Source: Malus domestica
Taxonomy: Eukaryota > Streptophyta > Magnoliopsida > Rosales > Rosaceae
Length of the DNA stretch: 64,000 nt
Direction of reading: 5' to 3'
NCBI RefSeq assembly: GCF_042453785.1
Contig: NC_091674.1
Location: 29,213,501-29,277,500 of the forward strand
In this document: positions 33,601-44,234 of the stretch, piece by piece
How positions within the stretch are numbered: position 1 is the stretch's first letter
Layout: each line of letters opens with the position of its first letter
Position numbers and translations under genes: made by a program
Notes under the pieces: model-generated
Seen by the model: only the letters and a program-made list of their open reading frames with translations
Told to the model about the DNA's origin: nothing
The model's database searches: none

Positions 33601-35183
33601 GGTTCGGGTTTAGTGAAGAAGGGCAATTAAGCTCCTACGATTCCAAGGTATTTTAACTCTATTTTCAAGTTATTCTATTACTATGACTTAGAAACCGCTT
33701 TTGGGATTGGATATGAGCCGTTTTCCATATTCTTTTTCATAGGGCGTGCTAAGAGTTTTTACAAGGCAATATGGTGGCAATTGGCTCCCACTCTTCAGGT
33801 TCAAGATTCTTCTGCGAAAGAATATACATGGAATGCTTCTCTAAACAAAAACCTCTAACAAATAATCTATCATGCAGTGCTAGCAAAGAGAAGAAGTCAG
33901 GCGAAAACTATTGGGTGGTTGGGTTGAATGCAAGCAAATTGTTTTGCATAGGTTGCAAAAGTCCTGACTTATACCCGCAGGTAAGGACTGTTCGCCACCT
34001 CCTTCCTCTCAGATGTTTCCTCTGCAAATCATATCTTGACCATCCTACTTTTTCAGGTGATGCCGAAACCAGTCCTTACTCCACTAAATTTTTCGTTCCC
34101 TCTAGCATCCTCTGATCTAGGGGCAGAAGCCCTTGAAAATGAGTTTATACTAAACAACACGCACCTCGCACAGGTTTGTCCTTTTACCCTTCTCACCTCA
34201 TTGCACTTATGTTCTATGGTTGAGGAAAGAACTGCCTGCTCTATGCCTGTTCTACCTGCTGCTGGCCTATGGCTGAGATGCTCACACATACGTTAACTGA
34301 CAGATTCAAAAGAAAATAGAAGAACTGGATGCTGCCGGTTTGGACACCACTTCACTTGACGATGAAGCTTTCAATACAGAAGCAGCTCAAGACAGATGCA
34401 TCTTAAAGCTCATTGCATCCTGCTGCAACGGTGAGTCTTTTACAGTTCATTGCAACATCTGGCCTCTAATCTTGGTTCTTGATTCCAACAAAATGGAAAA
34501 TATTATAAAGTGCTGAAATGCTTGTTTGTGTTGGCAATTGCAGGAGATAAGCTTGTGAGAGCAACTGAACTCGTGAAGCTTCTGTCCCTCGAAAAATCAG
34601 TAAGGGGTGCAATCAAGCTTGTCACTGTTCTGAAGCTCCCTAACTTGGCTGAAAGGTTCAACAGCATTTTGGAGGTAAATATTTCAATAACCGATGAAAC
34701 TGATTCGTTTCAAATTCCATCCCGCGGTTTCTTATGATCTTTCATGCCTTCCAACAGGAAAGGCTGCTCAACGAGAGTAAAAGAGCTGCGGAAACCACCT
34801 TCCCTACCTCAAACCACAACGCATCTTTCATCACGGATGACATTGCAGCCGCAAAGAAAACAACCTCTACCGAGCCAAGTAAGTTGTCAGGAAACGACAT
34901 TCCACTATCAACGCCAAAATTGTCGGCTCCTTTGTTTACGAAGAAAGCCAAAACACAAGAACCTAAAGTTGGAACAGAGAAAACAGACGAAAAACTGGCG
35001 GAGGATGATGTTGGGAAGGTAAAAACAACGGAGGCGAAAAATGCTACACAGGTGAACAGCAACGCAGGAGAGACCAAGAAGGTAGGGGAAGTGTCTGAGG
35101 TACCAAATGATCAAGAAAAAGTGAAGAAGGCAGAAGCACCTCGACGAGCATCTAATCCATTCATGAAGAAATTAATTAAGTAG
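30665..35183 (+). CDS. EOL1: WDHD1/AND-1/CTF4 homolog (EOL1-like) replisome adaptor
   Basis: Nuclear replisome hub. In yeast and animals it trimerises and tethers polymerase alpha to the CMG helicase. In Arabidopsis, EOL1 is linked to LHP1 and inheritance of Polycomb marks. Twelve exons in phase: 30665-30947, 31267-32384, 32488-32664, 32817-32930, 33282-33386, 33513-33647, 33743-33798, 33878-33980, 34057-34173, 34304-34430, 34544-34674, 34758-35183, giving 963 residues. WD40 repeats fill about residues 10-330 (for example SLAWSPNGKYMATSG, VLIWDV). An acidic, basic-patch linker with SRKRPHKHS follows. The SepB/CTF4 beta-propeller begins near VAFQPGATPLQPGKRRFLCY and includes MNDYFGFTMASLNENG. 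A helical bundle comes next, then a lysine-rich tail ending NPFMKKLIK. No HMG box is visible, unlike animal WDHD1. The unusual donor at exon 1 (gtccat) is the least certain border. Confidence 0.9.
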
Positions 35184-35940
35184 ATTAAGTTCCTCTTGGT
35201 TCCCTAATTACAAGGAGCTTAGTGTTTGATCAGCATTAGTAGTAAAGTAAATACGACCCAGGTATCTATTTGTCTCAATATTGGGCCTGAACCTTGTTAT
35301 GGGCCTAGGAAGCAAATTAAAGTATCCGGCCCATGGCCCAAACAAAATTGCTTGTTTCCGACTTGTCTTTTCTCCATAGGAAAAAGAGGTTCCGAATAAA
35401 AGAATATATAATGGAAAATTTTATTTAAATCCATCTAACCTATTTCTACACCTAACTTACTCTTTTCATCCATTTGATTTTTAACTAAACTATTAATCTC
35501 TTTAAACCCAAATTTAATACCTAATATACCCTCATAAATCCAATTTAATATGTGGATTTATTTTTATACCATTTGATTTTTAGAAGCTAAATAGACCTGG
35601 GAACTCCTCCTCGGCCACTTTATTTTCTTGTAGAAGCTCATAATTAAGCAGCAGAGGAGGAGAAGACATCATAAAAATACTTACTGTGCAAATACTTAAC
35701 AGACAATTAATTGCACAGTAAGTTTTTTTTACTGTGCAAATACTTAACATCTTTTGTGATGATATTGTTTGATAAATAAATATAATGAAACAGATCATAC
35801 AATTGTTGTTTTTGAAGAATATGATATGAAAAAGACAGCATAAAAATGAGGCAATCTAAAGATAGATGGATAAATTAGTGAAATAGAGCATGCACCAACA
35901 GTAATGCAGTGCAATAAGCAACTCAATGAAGTGGAGTCAA
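35184..35940. other. 3' flank of WDHD1 and spacer
   Basis: Probable 3'UTR to about 35400, then AT-rich DNA with no gene. An inverted and partly repeated stretch, ttactgtgcaaatacttaac (about 35680-35700 and 35728-35748) around ttaattgcacagtaag, forms a small hairpin. Confidence 0.5.
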
Positions 35941-35941
35941 C

Positions 35942-36690
35942 CTCATTAAGAATCGCAAGTGATTTATCTCTCTCATCTGATAAGTTGAGCAATTGAGACT
36001 GAAGCTCCCTCGCTTCAGTTGCTAAAATTGCTTTCTCCCCAAAGACTTCTCAAGCATGCTGCACAGAAAGAATATAACCTCAGTTATGATGCACCCTTAA
36101 TTAAAATTAGCAAAACTCAGAATCCATTAACTTCAAACTTTAATCACATTTCACAAAATACAACCATGTCATTTGCGTCTTTTGCATGTGCCAACATCCG
36201 TTTAAGCTCCTCCACCTTGACCATGATATCCAAACCTCCCCTAGAAGCTTCCTCTTGAACAATATCCATTGCTTTCTCCTGGACCTCCACTTCTCTCATC
36301 ATGTTGATGACCAATTCCATGGCTGAAAATAGGGTTTTCTGCAACATTGTTAAACGATTAGGAACTCTATCATTGGGGAGGAGAGAAAAAATGGTGCCAC
36401 CAAAAACTAACTCCATGACAATGGTGGGTCAGCAAAATAACACAAACAAAACATTAAGAATACGCTTTCAAATATCAAAACAAGATTTATTATCCCAAGA
36501 TAATACATATTATTGGTAAAAAAAAAAAACGAATACCTGCTTGTAATGGTGGAGTCCCAGGACTGACAGCCAAAAATGACTGTAGCCAAGTTAGGGAACT
36601 CACTAAGAACATCGAGGACAACTGCATCAGCATCGAAGGGATGTTCAATAGCAATAGCCCTCAGAATGCGAAAATCAACCTGAGCCGAAT
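35942..36690 (-). pseudogene. Decayed CUE-domain (ubiquitin-binding) protein gene
   Basis: Three exon-like pieces with good splice borders, in gene order on the minus strand. 36537-36679 encodes a CUE-type start (VDFRILRAIAIEHPFDADAV). 36165-36338 encodes KTLFSAMELVINMMREVE through EELKRMLAHAKDANDM. 35942-36058 encodes a helical stretch with EVFGEKAILATEARELQSQ. I recall this order from a plant 'Cue protein' family (Arabidopsis AT5G32440 type). The usual N-terminal exon beginning with Met is not found upstream, the stretch linking CUE and coiled-coil parts is replaced by unrelated sequence, and the third piece has an in-frame TGA where the family has Gly (HAGE). It is therefore probably a nonfunctional partial copy. 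Its introns show it is not a processed copy. Confidence 0.6.
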
Positions 36691-36966
36691 CAGAAGAAAT
36701 AATATGGACGGTCAGTTACAGTCAAAAGTAAACACAATCATTTACGAACCCTAGCCTGTAAAATTAAAACTTCTCTCTCAGCTCTCAGATTTATCTGTAA
36801 GGAGGAGGAAAAGAAACCCGAATTTTACAAGAGTCAAAAGTTGATCCAAATCCTGGTCTAAGAAAACCCTATTGAGATTTCAGCTAAATGGAAACCAGAA
36901 CAGGAAAAGAATTGCAGGGTTTAATAAGACTGCTGAAGAACAGAGTGAGATTGTGAATCGTGATCC

Positions 36967-36967
<1 letters not shown>

Positions 36968-37005
<38 letters not shown>

Positions 37006-37018
37006 GAGAGAGAGAGGG
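36968..37018. repeat. (GA)n microsatellite
   Basis: A GA-rich run about 280 bases upstream of the decayed CUE gene, in the position of its former leader. Confidence 0.9.
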
Positions 37019-37540
37019 TTTATTGATAAATTTGAGTTTTATTATTAATTTCATTTTGTACTTAATAGTAATTATGCAATAGGGTAAAATAGACAATTAA
37101 CATTCAAAATTTTAAGCTGGGTGTAAAAAGAGGTTGCATGGGTTTAAATAAAATTTCCCATATATAATTGGAGCAATTGTCTCTTGAGTTTAGCTCAATT
37201 AGAGTTTCGGTTCCTTAATTAAAATTTTGTGAATATTGGTTTCTGAACTTGTAATAATGTAAAGCAATGGTTTTCTTGGTTAACTTTGGTAGAACGTTCA
37301 TTCATTTTTTGCTCCTTTAAATCTTTTATTTTTTAATGAAAGTTTTAACAGAATTAGCGAAAAAGACTCACTCCAATTTGTAACAAGTTTGAGGATCAAT
37401 ACTCATGAATTGTAGTTAACAGACCAAAACTCTAATTTGGCCAAAATTCAAGAACTATTGCTCTAATTTTCTCATAAAAGAGTGTTGGTCGGCTCATTGC
37501 ATGTAAGACATTAATTTTATTTTGTTTGCATTAAAATGTA

Positions 37541-37694
37541 AGGAAAACTAATGAAAATGGCGTAAAAACTTTAAGTTTTAACGATAAGAACAAAATAAAG
37601 GGTAAGGTGAATAGTATTATGATTGACTTTTTAGGGTAAAAATATAATTTTTCGTTAAAATGAACAGTATCGGGAGCTTTTTGTTAAAGTTCCT
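37541..37694 (+). mobile_element. 154-bp MITE, family A (copy 5)
   Basis: AGGAAAACTAATGAAAATGG to TTTTTGTTAAAGTTCC. The flanks TTAAAATGTA (37531-37540) and TTAAAATATA (37695-37704) differ at one base, so the target duplication has begun to decay. Confidence 0.75.
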
Positions 37695-38214
37695 TTAAAA
37701 TATATTACAAATTAGTAAGTTTACGATCTAATTTGCCAAAAGTAGGCTCAATTAAAGATAAGCAATTCAATTGGTAGACTTTGAGCTCACACGGACAAAT
37801 TTCTAAACTATATGATCTATAGTAAAGGGAGATTTGAATTTGTTTCCACTTCAACCTTCACGAATCGAGATTTTTTTTTTGGAACTTTCTTTTCCGAGTC
37901 GATGGAATAAGTGATTTGGACCATTCATTTTAATATTCAATCCTCACTAAATCATTTCATTGACTCACCCTATATAAAATCAAGGGTGCAGATCTCTTTC
38001 TTTTTTCATTGGCCTGGAGCACCCGATTCTTGAACTCTAAACATGAAAATTCGGAGGATATGGAGTTCAACCTTCACCCACATCTTCGAAGTTCACTGAA
38101 TTAACAATTATTATCGTCAGTGTCTCTCATCAACTTGGAAAATGTTTTATGTTGGAAATCAGTGAGTGACACTCAAAAAAAAAAAAAAAAGAAAGAAAAA
38201 AAAGAAAAAGTGAG

Positions 38215-38400
38215 TGACAAATTAGGTCTGCCCATTAGATGTGAGAGGTTTTAGATTCGAATATCGTGGATGACGAATTCGATACTAAATTAGGCTACCC
38301 ATTATGTGACTTAGCCAAACCCCCTCTCTTTTTAGTGTAAAAATATCGATGTACTCATAATAAAATTAAAAAAAAAAGAAAAAAAAAGAAAAAAGAAAAG
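38215..38400 (+). mobile_element. SINE with A-rich tail, same body as 25.8 kb
   Basis: The box-B-like gttttagattcgaatatc is followed by a body with ggctacccattatgtgact, tagccaaaccccctctc and ttttagtgtaaaaatatcga. This matches the order of the SINE at 25738-25880 (gctcagcccctcccccttag, tatagataatatcg). An A/G-rich tail follows (about 38366-38400). The 5' end is unclear. Confidence 0.5.
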
Positions 38401-38575
38401 CCAAACATCTCTCTCCCTCAACCAAAAAATGTGGAAAAACGAAGGGTGATCTCGTAATTTCGCAGTCGGCAAATCACAAACCTTAAAAACCCCCAATTTT
38501 CCTCCCTCAGAAAATGGAAGCACACAAAAACCAGAGAAAGAAGGAAACTTTAACTTCTTAAGAAAACCAAACGAC

Positions 38576-39997
38576 ATGTCGATGGCGGAGGTCACCTTCT
38601 TCCAACTCCACGACGTCGACGACGACCCTCCCCACCTCCCCTACTGGGCACACCAGGACCTCGACCTCTACTTCTCTGATCCCGATTTCCTTCAATCCGA
38701 TCGCGCCCTCCGCCCTTCCCGCATCGTCACCGTCGACGACGACGACGGCGACCTCTGCTCCCAGTACCAGTCCCCCGTCCACGTCATCCACAACGACGCC
38801 GTTTCGGGGGAGCCCGATTCCGCATCCAACCGGACCAACCGATCGGATTTGCTGGACCGCCGCGAGAACCAGGTGAATTTCGTGATGGATCTGTTCCAGC
38901 AGCGGGTCGAGCAGTCGTCTCAGGTAAACGCTCGCAGTCCCCTTTTTGTTTCTGACGATATTGACGACGAGGATCGTAGATTTGGGGTTATTGAGTCGAA
39001 TTGCGATGTGGGTATGGAGGGTTTGGACCTCGATTTGAGTTTAGGGTTAGGGTCGGGATTGGATTTTGGGAATTGTTTGGATGGGGACGGGATTGATGAT
39101 CCCGAGGAGGATGATTTCTTTGTGGGGAGGAGGGTGTCTGGGTCTGAATTTGGTGAGGAAACTTCCAATTTTAGTAGGGCTGATGATGATGCTTACGAGA
39201 ATTGCGTGAGGCTGGTTGGGTTCGGGACCGATTCGGAGGATGATGAGAACGGGGTTATCGGGATTGATATGAATTCCGGGGATGAGTATGGCCTGGAGGA
39301 TCGTGTCCATGGTGAGAATGATGATGATACGAGCATCCCGCTGCGTTGGGATTCGTTTATTTTGGAGGACCATAGGGAAACTAACGAAGATTTCGAGTGG
39401 GAGGAAGTTGAAGACGGGGTTGATGAGAGAGAGGTCTTCAGTACGTTTATTGATCACGACATCGAGGAATCAGGACCGGTGGCAGTTTCAGTTTCGGCAA
39501 TGATGGCGCCGGAAGAGGAAGTGAGTGTGGAGAGATATGAGCATGTGGATAGTTTGGAATGGGAAATTTTGTTGAATGCCAATACTTGGGAGATAAATCC
39601 AGATGTGGCGCCTTATCCGGACGATGATTATATTCACACTGCAGAATATGATTTGCTGTTTGGTCAATTCTCTGAGAATGAGAATGCAACAGCGGGCAGG
39701 CCTCCGGCTGCCAACGCTGTGGTTGAAAGTCTCCCATCCGTAGTTTTAACTCAGGAGGATGTGGAAAAGGGCAATGCACTCTGTGCCGTTTGCAAGGATG
39801 AGATGAAATCGGGGGAACAAGCAAAGCAGCTACCTTGCACGCATCGGTACCATGGTGACTGCATTGTGCCGTGGCTGCGCATAAGGAACACATGTCCTGT
39901 TTGTCGACATGAATTGCCCACCGCTGACGCTGCTTACGAGCGTAGAAGGAGCCAAAGGCATGCTCGTGGGTCGAACAATGGTCGGGCAATCTTTTGA
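38576..39997 (+). CDS. RING-H2 type E3 ubiquitin ligase
   Basis: Intronless, 473 residues. The C-terminal RING-H2 finger (about 402-443) has the full C3H2C3 set in CAVCKDEM, CTHRYHGDCI, WLRIRNTCPVCRHEL. The long N-terminal part is very acidic and low in complexity and has no other domain I recognise. It contains LDLDLSLGLG (about 150-159), which fits the LxLxL EAR repression motif. Such proteins resemble the RDUF/CIP8/RNF126 group of plant RING ligases that transfer ubiquitin from an E2 to substrates. Substrate unknown. The start is the first ATG in good context after a purine-rich leader. A poly(A) region probably lies near 40160-40200. Confidence 0.85.
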   Translation: MSMAEVTFFQLHDVDDDPPHLPYWAHQDLDLYFSDPDFLQSDRALRPSRIVTVDDDDGDLCSQYQSPVHVIHNDAVSGEPDSASNRTNRSDLLDRRENQVNFVMDLFQQRVEQSSQVNARSPLFVSDDIDDEDRRFGVIESNCDVGMEGLDLDLSLGLGSGLDFGNCLDGDGIDDPEEDDFFVGRRVSGSEFGEETSNFSRADDDAYENCVRLVGFGTDSEDDENGVIGIDMNSGDEYGLEDRVHGENDDDTSIPLRWDSFILEDHRETNEDFEWEEVEDGVDEREVFSTFIDHDIEESGPVAVSVSAMMAPEEEVSVERYEHVDSLEWEILLNANTWEINPDVAPYPDDDYIHTAEYDLLFGQFSENENATAGRPPAANAVVESLPSVVLTQEDVEKGNALCAVCKDEMKSGEQAKQLPCTHRYHGDCIVPWLRIRNTCPVCRHELPTADAAYERRRSQRHARGSNNGRAIF

Positions 39998-40554
39998 GAT
40001 CTTCCTTCGGCATTAGGTACTCGAAATTGTAGATACTGCTGTTGGTAAAGAGTTTTCATTTCTCTGTGAGGATGTTATAGTTCCTGATGCTTTGTCAGCA
40101 TATACATTTTTTTGTGCTTGTTTCTTGCTGGAGGATGATTGTCAAGCATGTAATGTAATAATATTTTGGTGGGTACTCAATTTTTGTCTTGTATTCTTAT
40201 TTTTTGTGTGCTTTTTTCTTTTTACGATACATGCGATAAAATTCATCTAAACTACGGGACTGAAGATTTGAACTTTGGGTGCTCGGGCAAAAGTACAGGG
40301 CTCTAGCAGTTTTCTTTAACCCCTTTAGATTTGAAGGCATAAAACTACACATTTGGACAATGTTCATAGTTTTTTAGATACCTCTTGTTCTCTTTTTTTT
40401 TTTTTTTTTTGTTGTTTTTTTTTTGTTTAACTTTTCTTTGATTGGAAAAAGAAAAAATGTATTTATAAATAGAAAGTTAAGCATATTTAGGGTAAAAGTG
40501 AACAAGTAGTTCACCAAATGCAAAACAATCAAACAAAATCAATTAGTAACTAAA

Positions 40555-40740
40555 GAACGGGGTCGCCGAGTGATTGGAGCGAATTTCAGGTTTGTATTTT
40601 TACAATGGTGGCCAAGGGAAGGTTAAAATGTCTTTGTGATTCTTTTCAACCCCTGAAAAGATAGACTGTCGTGACTTCACCGCCAGCTGATCCCCTTTTC
40701 AAGTAAAAGAAATTAAGAACTCATAAAAAAAAAAAAAGGA
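40555..40740 (+). mobile_element. tRNA-derived SINE with A-tail
   Basis: The box-A-like ggggtcgccgagtgattgga (about 40560-40579) is strikingly tRNA-like. A diverged B region follows, then ttaaaatgtctttgtgattc shared with the repeat at about 1035-1055, and a run of about 13 A at the end. Confidence 0.5.
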
Positions 40741-41212
40741 ATTGGTGGTGAAGGCATCCATCCAATGGTTCATTACAGACATTGAAATCAAATTATTGGG
40801 TGAAATCCAAATGACTCATAAACCCAATTTTATATATATATTTATATTTCCATCCCTCGTGCAGAAATAGCTCATTATAAACATAAAACGAAAAATGTGA
40901 GCATGCGTGTTAAATTGTAATTTGCAGTAATCAAGAATGGATACTTTCAAAGGAAGAAGCCAAGTATTTTTTCCAAAATCTTATCCCACTACGTCCCTTC
41001 TATTTTTTCTCGCCAGCCAATTTTAGTAAAAGCGTTTAAGCACACGAGTTGGTGATTACGTAGATTAAGTAGATGTTAATGTTAGTCAATAGATTGGATT
41101 AAGCTTTCAGTAATATTTAAGTGTTCAACCACAAAATCAAATGAAAATTATGTTTAAAAGTCCAACAAATTTAGCATTAGGAGGATGGTGATGCCCATGA
41201 TTTGCACCTTGT

Positions 41213-41734
41213 TTGTTTTCTCACAAAATTCCTTTTGTTTCCAAAATTAGGGTTATCTTTTTTGTAGATAGAGCCACTAAGTCAAACTTTATGTATGAGC
41301 TTTCTCAATCGAAACTACTGGTATTTATCACATAAATTAATCTTAGAAGTAACATGCTCGTGACTAGCTGGTCTAGCAACATTCAGTTTCAATTTATTAT
41401 AAAAGGTATGAAATTCAGCTCACACAAATCCAATGACGAAGTAAAGTATAAGAGTTCGATACTGAGTTATGGTATGTTGTAGCTCGTATTTTTTGCCCCA
41501 ACTTGGTTAACCCACTTATAATAAAATAAAGTTGTCGGCTCACAGGGTTTGAGATTCGACTCACAAGGTTTGTATTGCATGGATTTTACAAGGGTTGTAA
41601 TAGAAACCATCACTATTTATATTTGCAGCGAGTTCGATACCAAATTGTGACCGCAACCTATACGATTATATATGTTCCAAATATATATTTGTAAATATCC
41701 TATTGTCTATCAGAAAAGAGAAAAACCTAGAAGC
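41213..41734 (+). repeat. Direct repeat, left copy
   Basis: About 522 bases from ttgttttctcacaaaattcc to gaaaaacctagaagc. It is about 95 percent identical by eye to 42230-42754. It lacks TG...CA ends and a primer-binding site of its own, so it is not an LTR. It is noncoding. Confidence 0.8.
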
Positions 41735-42229
41735 TGTTGGAATTTATTAGGTTTATTTTGGAAATTAATTAGAGATTTGATTTGATTTTGTAGTAGGGTA
41801 TTTTTGGCTTTATGCATTATGGTTTCTTAGGTTTATTGCTCTATAAATAGAGCTTGTAATTTAGTTTGAGAATTAAGTCATTCACAATGTAGTCTCTTAA
41901 GGTTTTGTAGCTATTTCGACATTCTCAGTTAGTTTAATAATATTTTTATTATTTTGTTAGTCTTGTTTGTTACGCACTCTGATTTTCAACTTGGTATCAG
42001 AGCATGTTCGATTCTTTGGAATTAAATATGTTCTAGATGGGTATCAATTTGTTCATTCGTTTGTCCGCTGCGTATCAGTTTGTCATGAAGTTGGTTCGGA
42101 AGTTCGCACTGGCTTTGGAATCTTGAACTTGCACCGCTTGAATTGCTTTCGCTTGATCGCCTGTTCGCTTGCCTGTTTGCCCGCTTGCCTTATTGTGTCT
42201 GCCTAACGGAGCTTGCATCCACATCTGCT
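41735..42229 (+). mobile_element. Old Copia-type LTR fragment with leader
   Basis: A fossil LTR retroelement piece. The LTR (41735-41988) starts TGTTGGAATTTATTAGG, has a TATA-like ctataaatagagc and ends ca. The methionine-tRNA-type primer-binding site tggtatcagagc (about 41992-42003) follows, then about 225 bases of leader. No coding part and no second LTR remain. It is broken and differs from the Copia element at 57.3 kb. Confidence 0.7.
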
Positions 42230-42754
42230 TTTGTTTTCTTCACAAAATTCTTTTTGTTTCCAAAATTAGGGTTATCTTTTTTGTAGATAGAGCCACTAGG
42301 TCAAACTTTATGTATCAGCTTTCTCAATCAAAACTATTGGTATTTATCACATAAATTAATCTTAGAAGTAACCTGCTCGTGACCAGCTGGTCTAGCAACA
42401 TTCAATTTCAATTTATTATAAAAGGTCTGAAATTCGGCTCACACAAATCCAATGGCAAAGTAAAGTATAAGAGTTCGATACTGAGTTATGGTATGTTGTA
42501 GCTCGTATTTTTTGCCCCAACTTGGTTAACCCACTTGTAATAGAATAAACATGTCGGCTCACAGGGTTTGAAATTCGACTCACAAGGTTTGTATTGCATG
42601 GATTTTACAAGGTTTGTAATAGAAACCATCACTAGTTATATTTGCAGCGAGTTCAATACCAAATTATGACCGCAACCTATACGACTATATATGTTCCGAA
42701 TATATCTTTGTAAATATCCTATCGTCTATCAAAAAACGAGAAAAACCTAGAAGC
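42230..42754 (+). repeat. Direct repeat, right copy
   Basis: About 525 bases, the partner of 41213-41734. Here gaaaaacctagaagc continues into caaccaaaagagc, which looks like the unbroken flank; in the left copy the same point is followed by the LTR fragment. Confidence 0.8.
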
Positions 42755-43182
42755 AACCAAAAGAGCTTAAGAACTAAGTCTATCCAAAACAAGGACCCCT
42801 ACTTATATAGCCATATTTTTCACTTTGCAAGATAAACCTAACCATTTCATGAGATCACTTGTCTTCAAGAACTAGCCCTTCCCTTTACATTTTTAGCAAA
42901 TCCTAATTACTCTGTTAATCACATTCCTGGCGAGACGTCGGAAGCAAGTAATGTGAGATTAAGACATCCATGTTAGCAAATTAAGGTGATCATCCGCTCT
43001 AATTCTTTCCTTAATCTCACACGCCTTTCCGAAAACCGGAATAATCTCCAGGTGCAGGTCTTTGCCTTCAGATGTTGATATGAATGTGTAAAGACAAAAG
43101 ATGTTAAACTACATAAATTACATGACAAGAAGAAGCTTAATCTCAATTAATTTCTGATTACGTGAAGGTCAAGAAATGCATG

Positions 43183-43197
43183 TATATATATATATAG
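43183..43197 (+). promoter_or_regulatory. TATA-rich core promoter of the bZIP gene
   Basis: A TATATATA run about 65-75 bases upstream of the bZIP ATG. Confidence 0.45.
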
Positions 43198-43259
43198 ATG
43201 CTAGAAGCTCACTAAAAAATTACTAAAACCCTTTTGAATTCTTCTTCTTCTTCTTCTTC

Positions 43260-43781
43260 ATGGAGCCAAATGAATCAAAGGGGACTCGGTACTTACCTAA
43301 TCACTGCCTCCCAACGCATCCCCATCCAGATTCCCTGCCGATCTACCCGCCTCGATTCTTCCCCGTCTCTCATATTCATGTTCCGGCCCATGATTTCTCA
43401 CCAAACGCCTCGTCTCTCAGCAACGAAGCTGCCTTCAATGAAGCTGGGGAGCCGGACATGAACTACGAAAGAAAGCTCAAGAGAATGATATCCAACAGGG
43501 AGTCTGCGAGGAGGTCGCGGATGCGTAAGAAGAAGCAGATTGAAGAGCTGCAGTATCAGGTGGATCAGCTCCACTCTACCAATCGCCAGCTCTCGGAGAA
43601 GCTCATCCAACTGTTAGAGGGCAACCAACAGATCCTCCAGGAGAATGCTCAGCTGAAAGAGAGAGTTTCCTCCCTTCAAATCTTCCTTGCTGATCTCATA
43701 ACACCTCTGAGGAATGCCGGAGATGTCACCGTTAACACAAGTGGCAATCAACTTAGAGCCGAGGACTCAAGTACGCCATGA
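43260..43781 (+). CDS. Small bZIP transcription factor (group S-like)
   Basis: Intronless, 173 residues, as usual for plant group S bZIPs. The basic region (71-92) has the invariant Asn-x7-Arg (Asn79, Arg87) in NRESARRSRMRKKK. The zipper heptads run Leu97, 104, 111, 118, Ile125, Leu132, 139, seven turns. Such factors bind ACGT-core sites (G/C/A-box) as dimers, often with group C partners. The N-terminus is Pro/His-rich. I see no sucrose-control upstream peptide in the short leader, so it is not clearly an S1 member. It is near AtbZIP43/48-type proteins by recollection, not certain. Confidence 0.85.
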   Translation: MEPNESKGTRYLPNHCLPTHPHPDSLPIYPPRFFPVSHIHVPAHDFSPNASSLSNEAAFNEAGEPDMNYERKLKRMISNRESARRSRMRKKKQIEELQYQVDQLHSTNRQLSEKLIQLLEGNQQILQENAQLKERVSSLQIFLADLITPLRNAGDVTVNTSGNQLRAEDSSTP

Positions 43782-44234
43782 TTGCCTGCCTCCCTACCAT
43801 GGAGAATTCCGCTTTGCTTCATCCAGTACAGGGGTTCAGTAGTATTGATGCGTAAAGTTTTCCCATTTCTTTTCTTCCCCTGCTGTCTTTCTACAGGTAA
43901 AAACAGTTAAAGATACACGAGTTTAAATGGTCAATGTAATTTGTCAGCGATCTGCATACATACGATGTTATCATTCTGTAAATTGTCATCGATTTGCATC
44001 CTCAACACTACGTTACATCCATACGATCTTATCAATAAGATGGCAGATATCTGACCCTTTTCGGTACAAAGGCATAAATCGACGGTAGATACAATAAACT
44101 TCTAATAACTCGATTAGAGATTTTCAAAATTTTGGGTCCATGTACTCAAGTCGTTTGTTAGCGTGCATCAGAACATTTGTTTATGATACAATATGATATA
44201 AACAGGCCCTGAAAATCGAAAACAAAACCTATCA

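Larger units (their letters stand above)
37030..38575. other. Intergenic region left of the RING gene
   Basis: AT-rich, no gene. Holds a 154-bp MITE (37541-37694) and a SINE with A-rich tail (about 38215-38400). The last 150 bases are the promoter and leader of the RING gene. Confidence 0.6.
39998..43180. other. Intergenic region, RING gene to bZIP gene
   Basis: 3'UTR of the RING gene to about 40200; a SINE (about 40555-40740); a 0.52-kb direct repeat pair (41213-41734, 42230-42754) separated by an old LTR-element fragment (41735-42229). No gene is seen. 42760-43180 shows nothing recognisable. Confidence 0.6.

Noticed and set aside
34053-34296. Extra open frames in WDHD1 introns
   Set aside because: They run through splice sites that join in phase to the conserved protein; intronic parts have no homology.
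39447-40013. 188-codon minus-strand open frame opposite the RING gene
   Set aside because: Mirror of the RING-H2 coding region, with no signal of its own.
41213-42754. Reading the 0.52-kb direct repeats as a pair of LTRs
   Set aside because: They lack TG...CA ends, and the primer site lies behind a different LTR between them.
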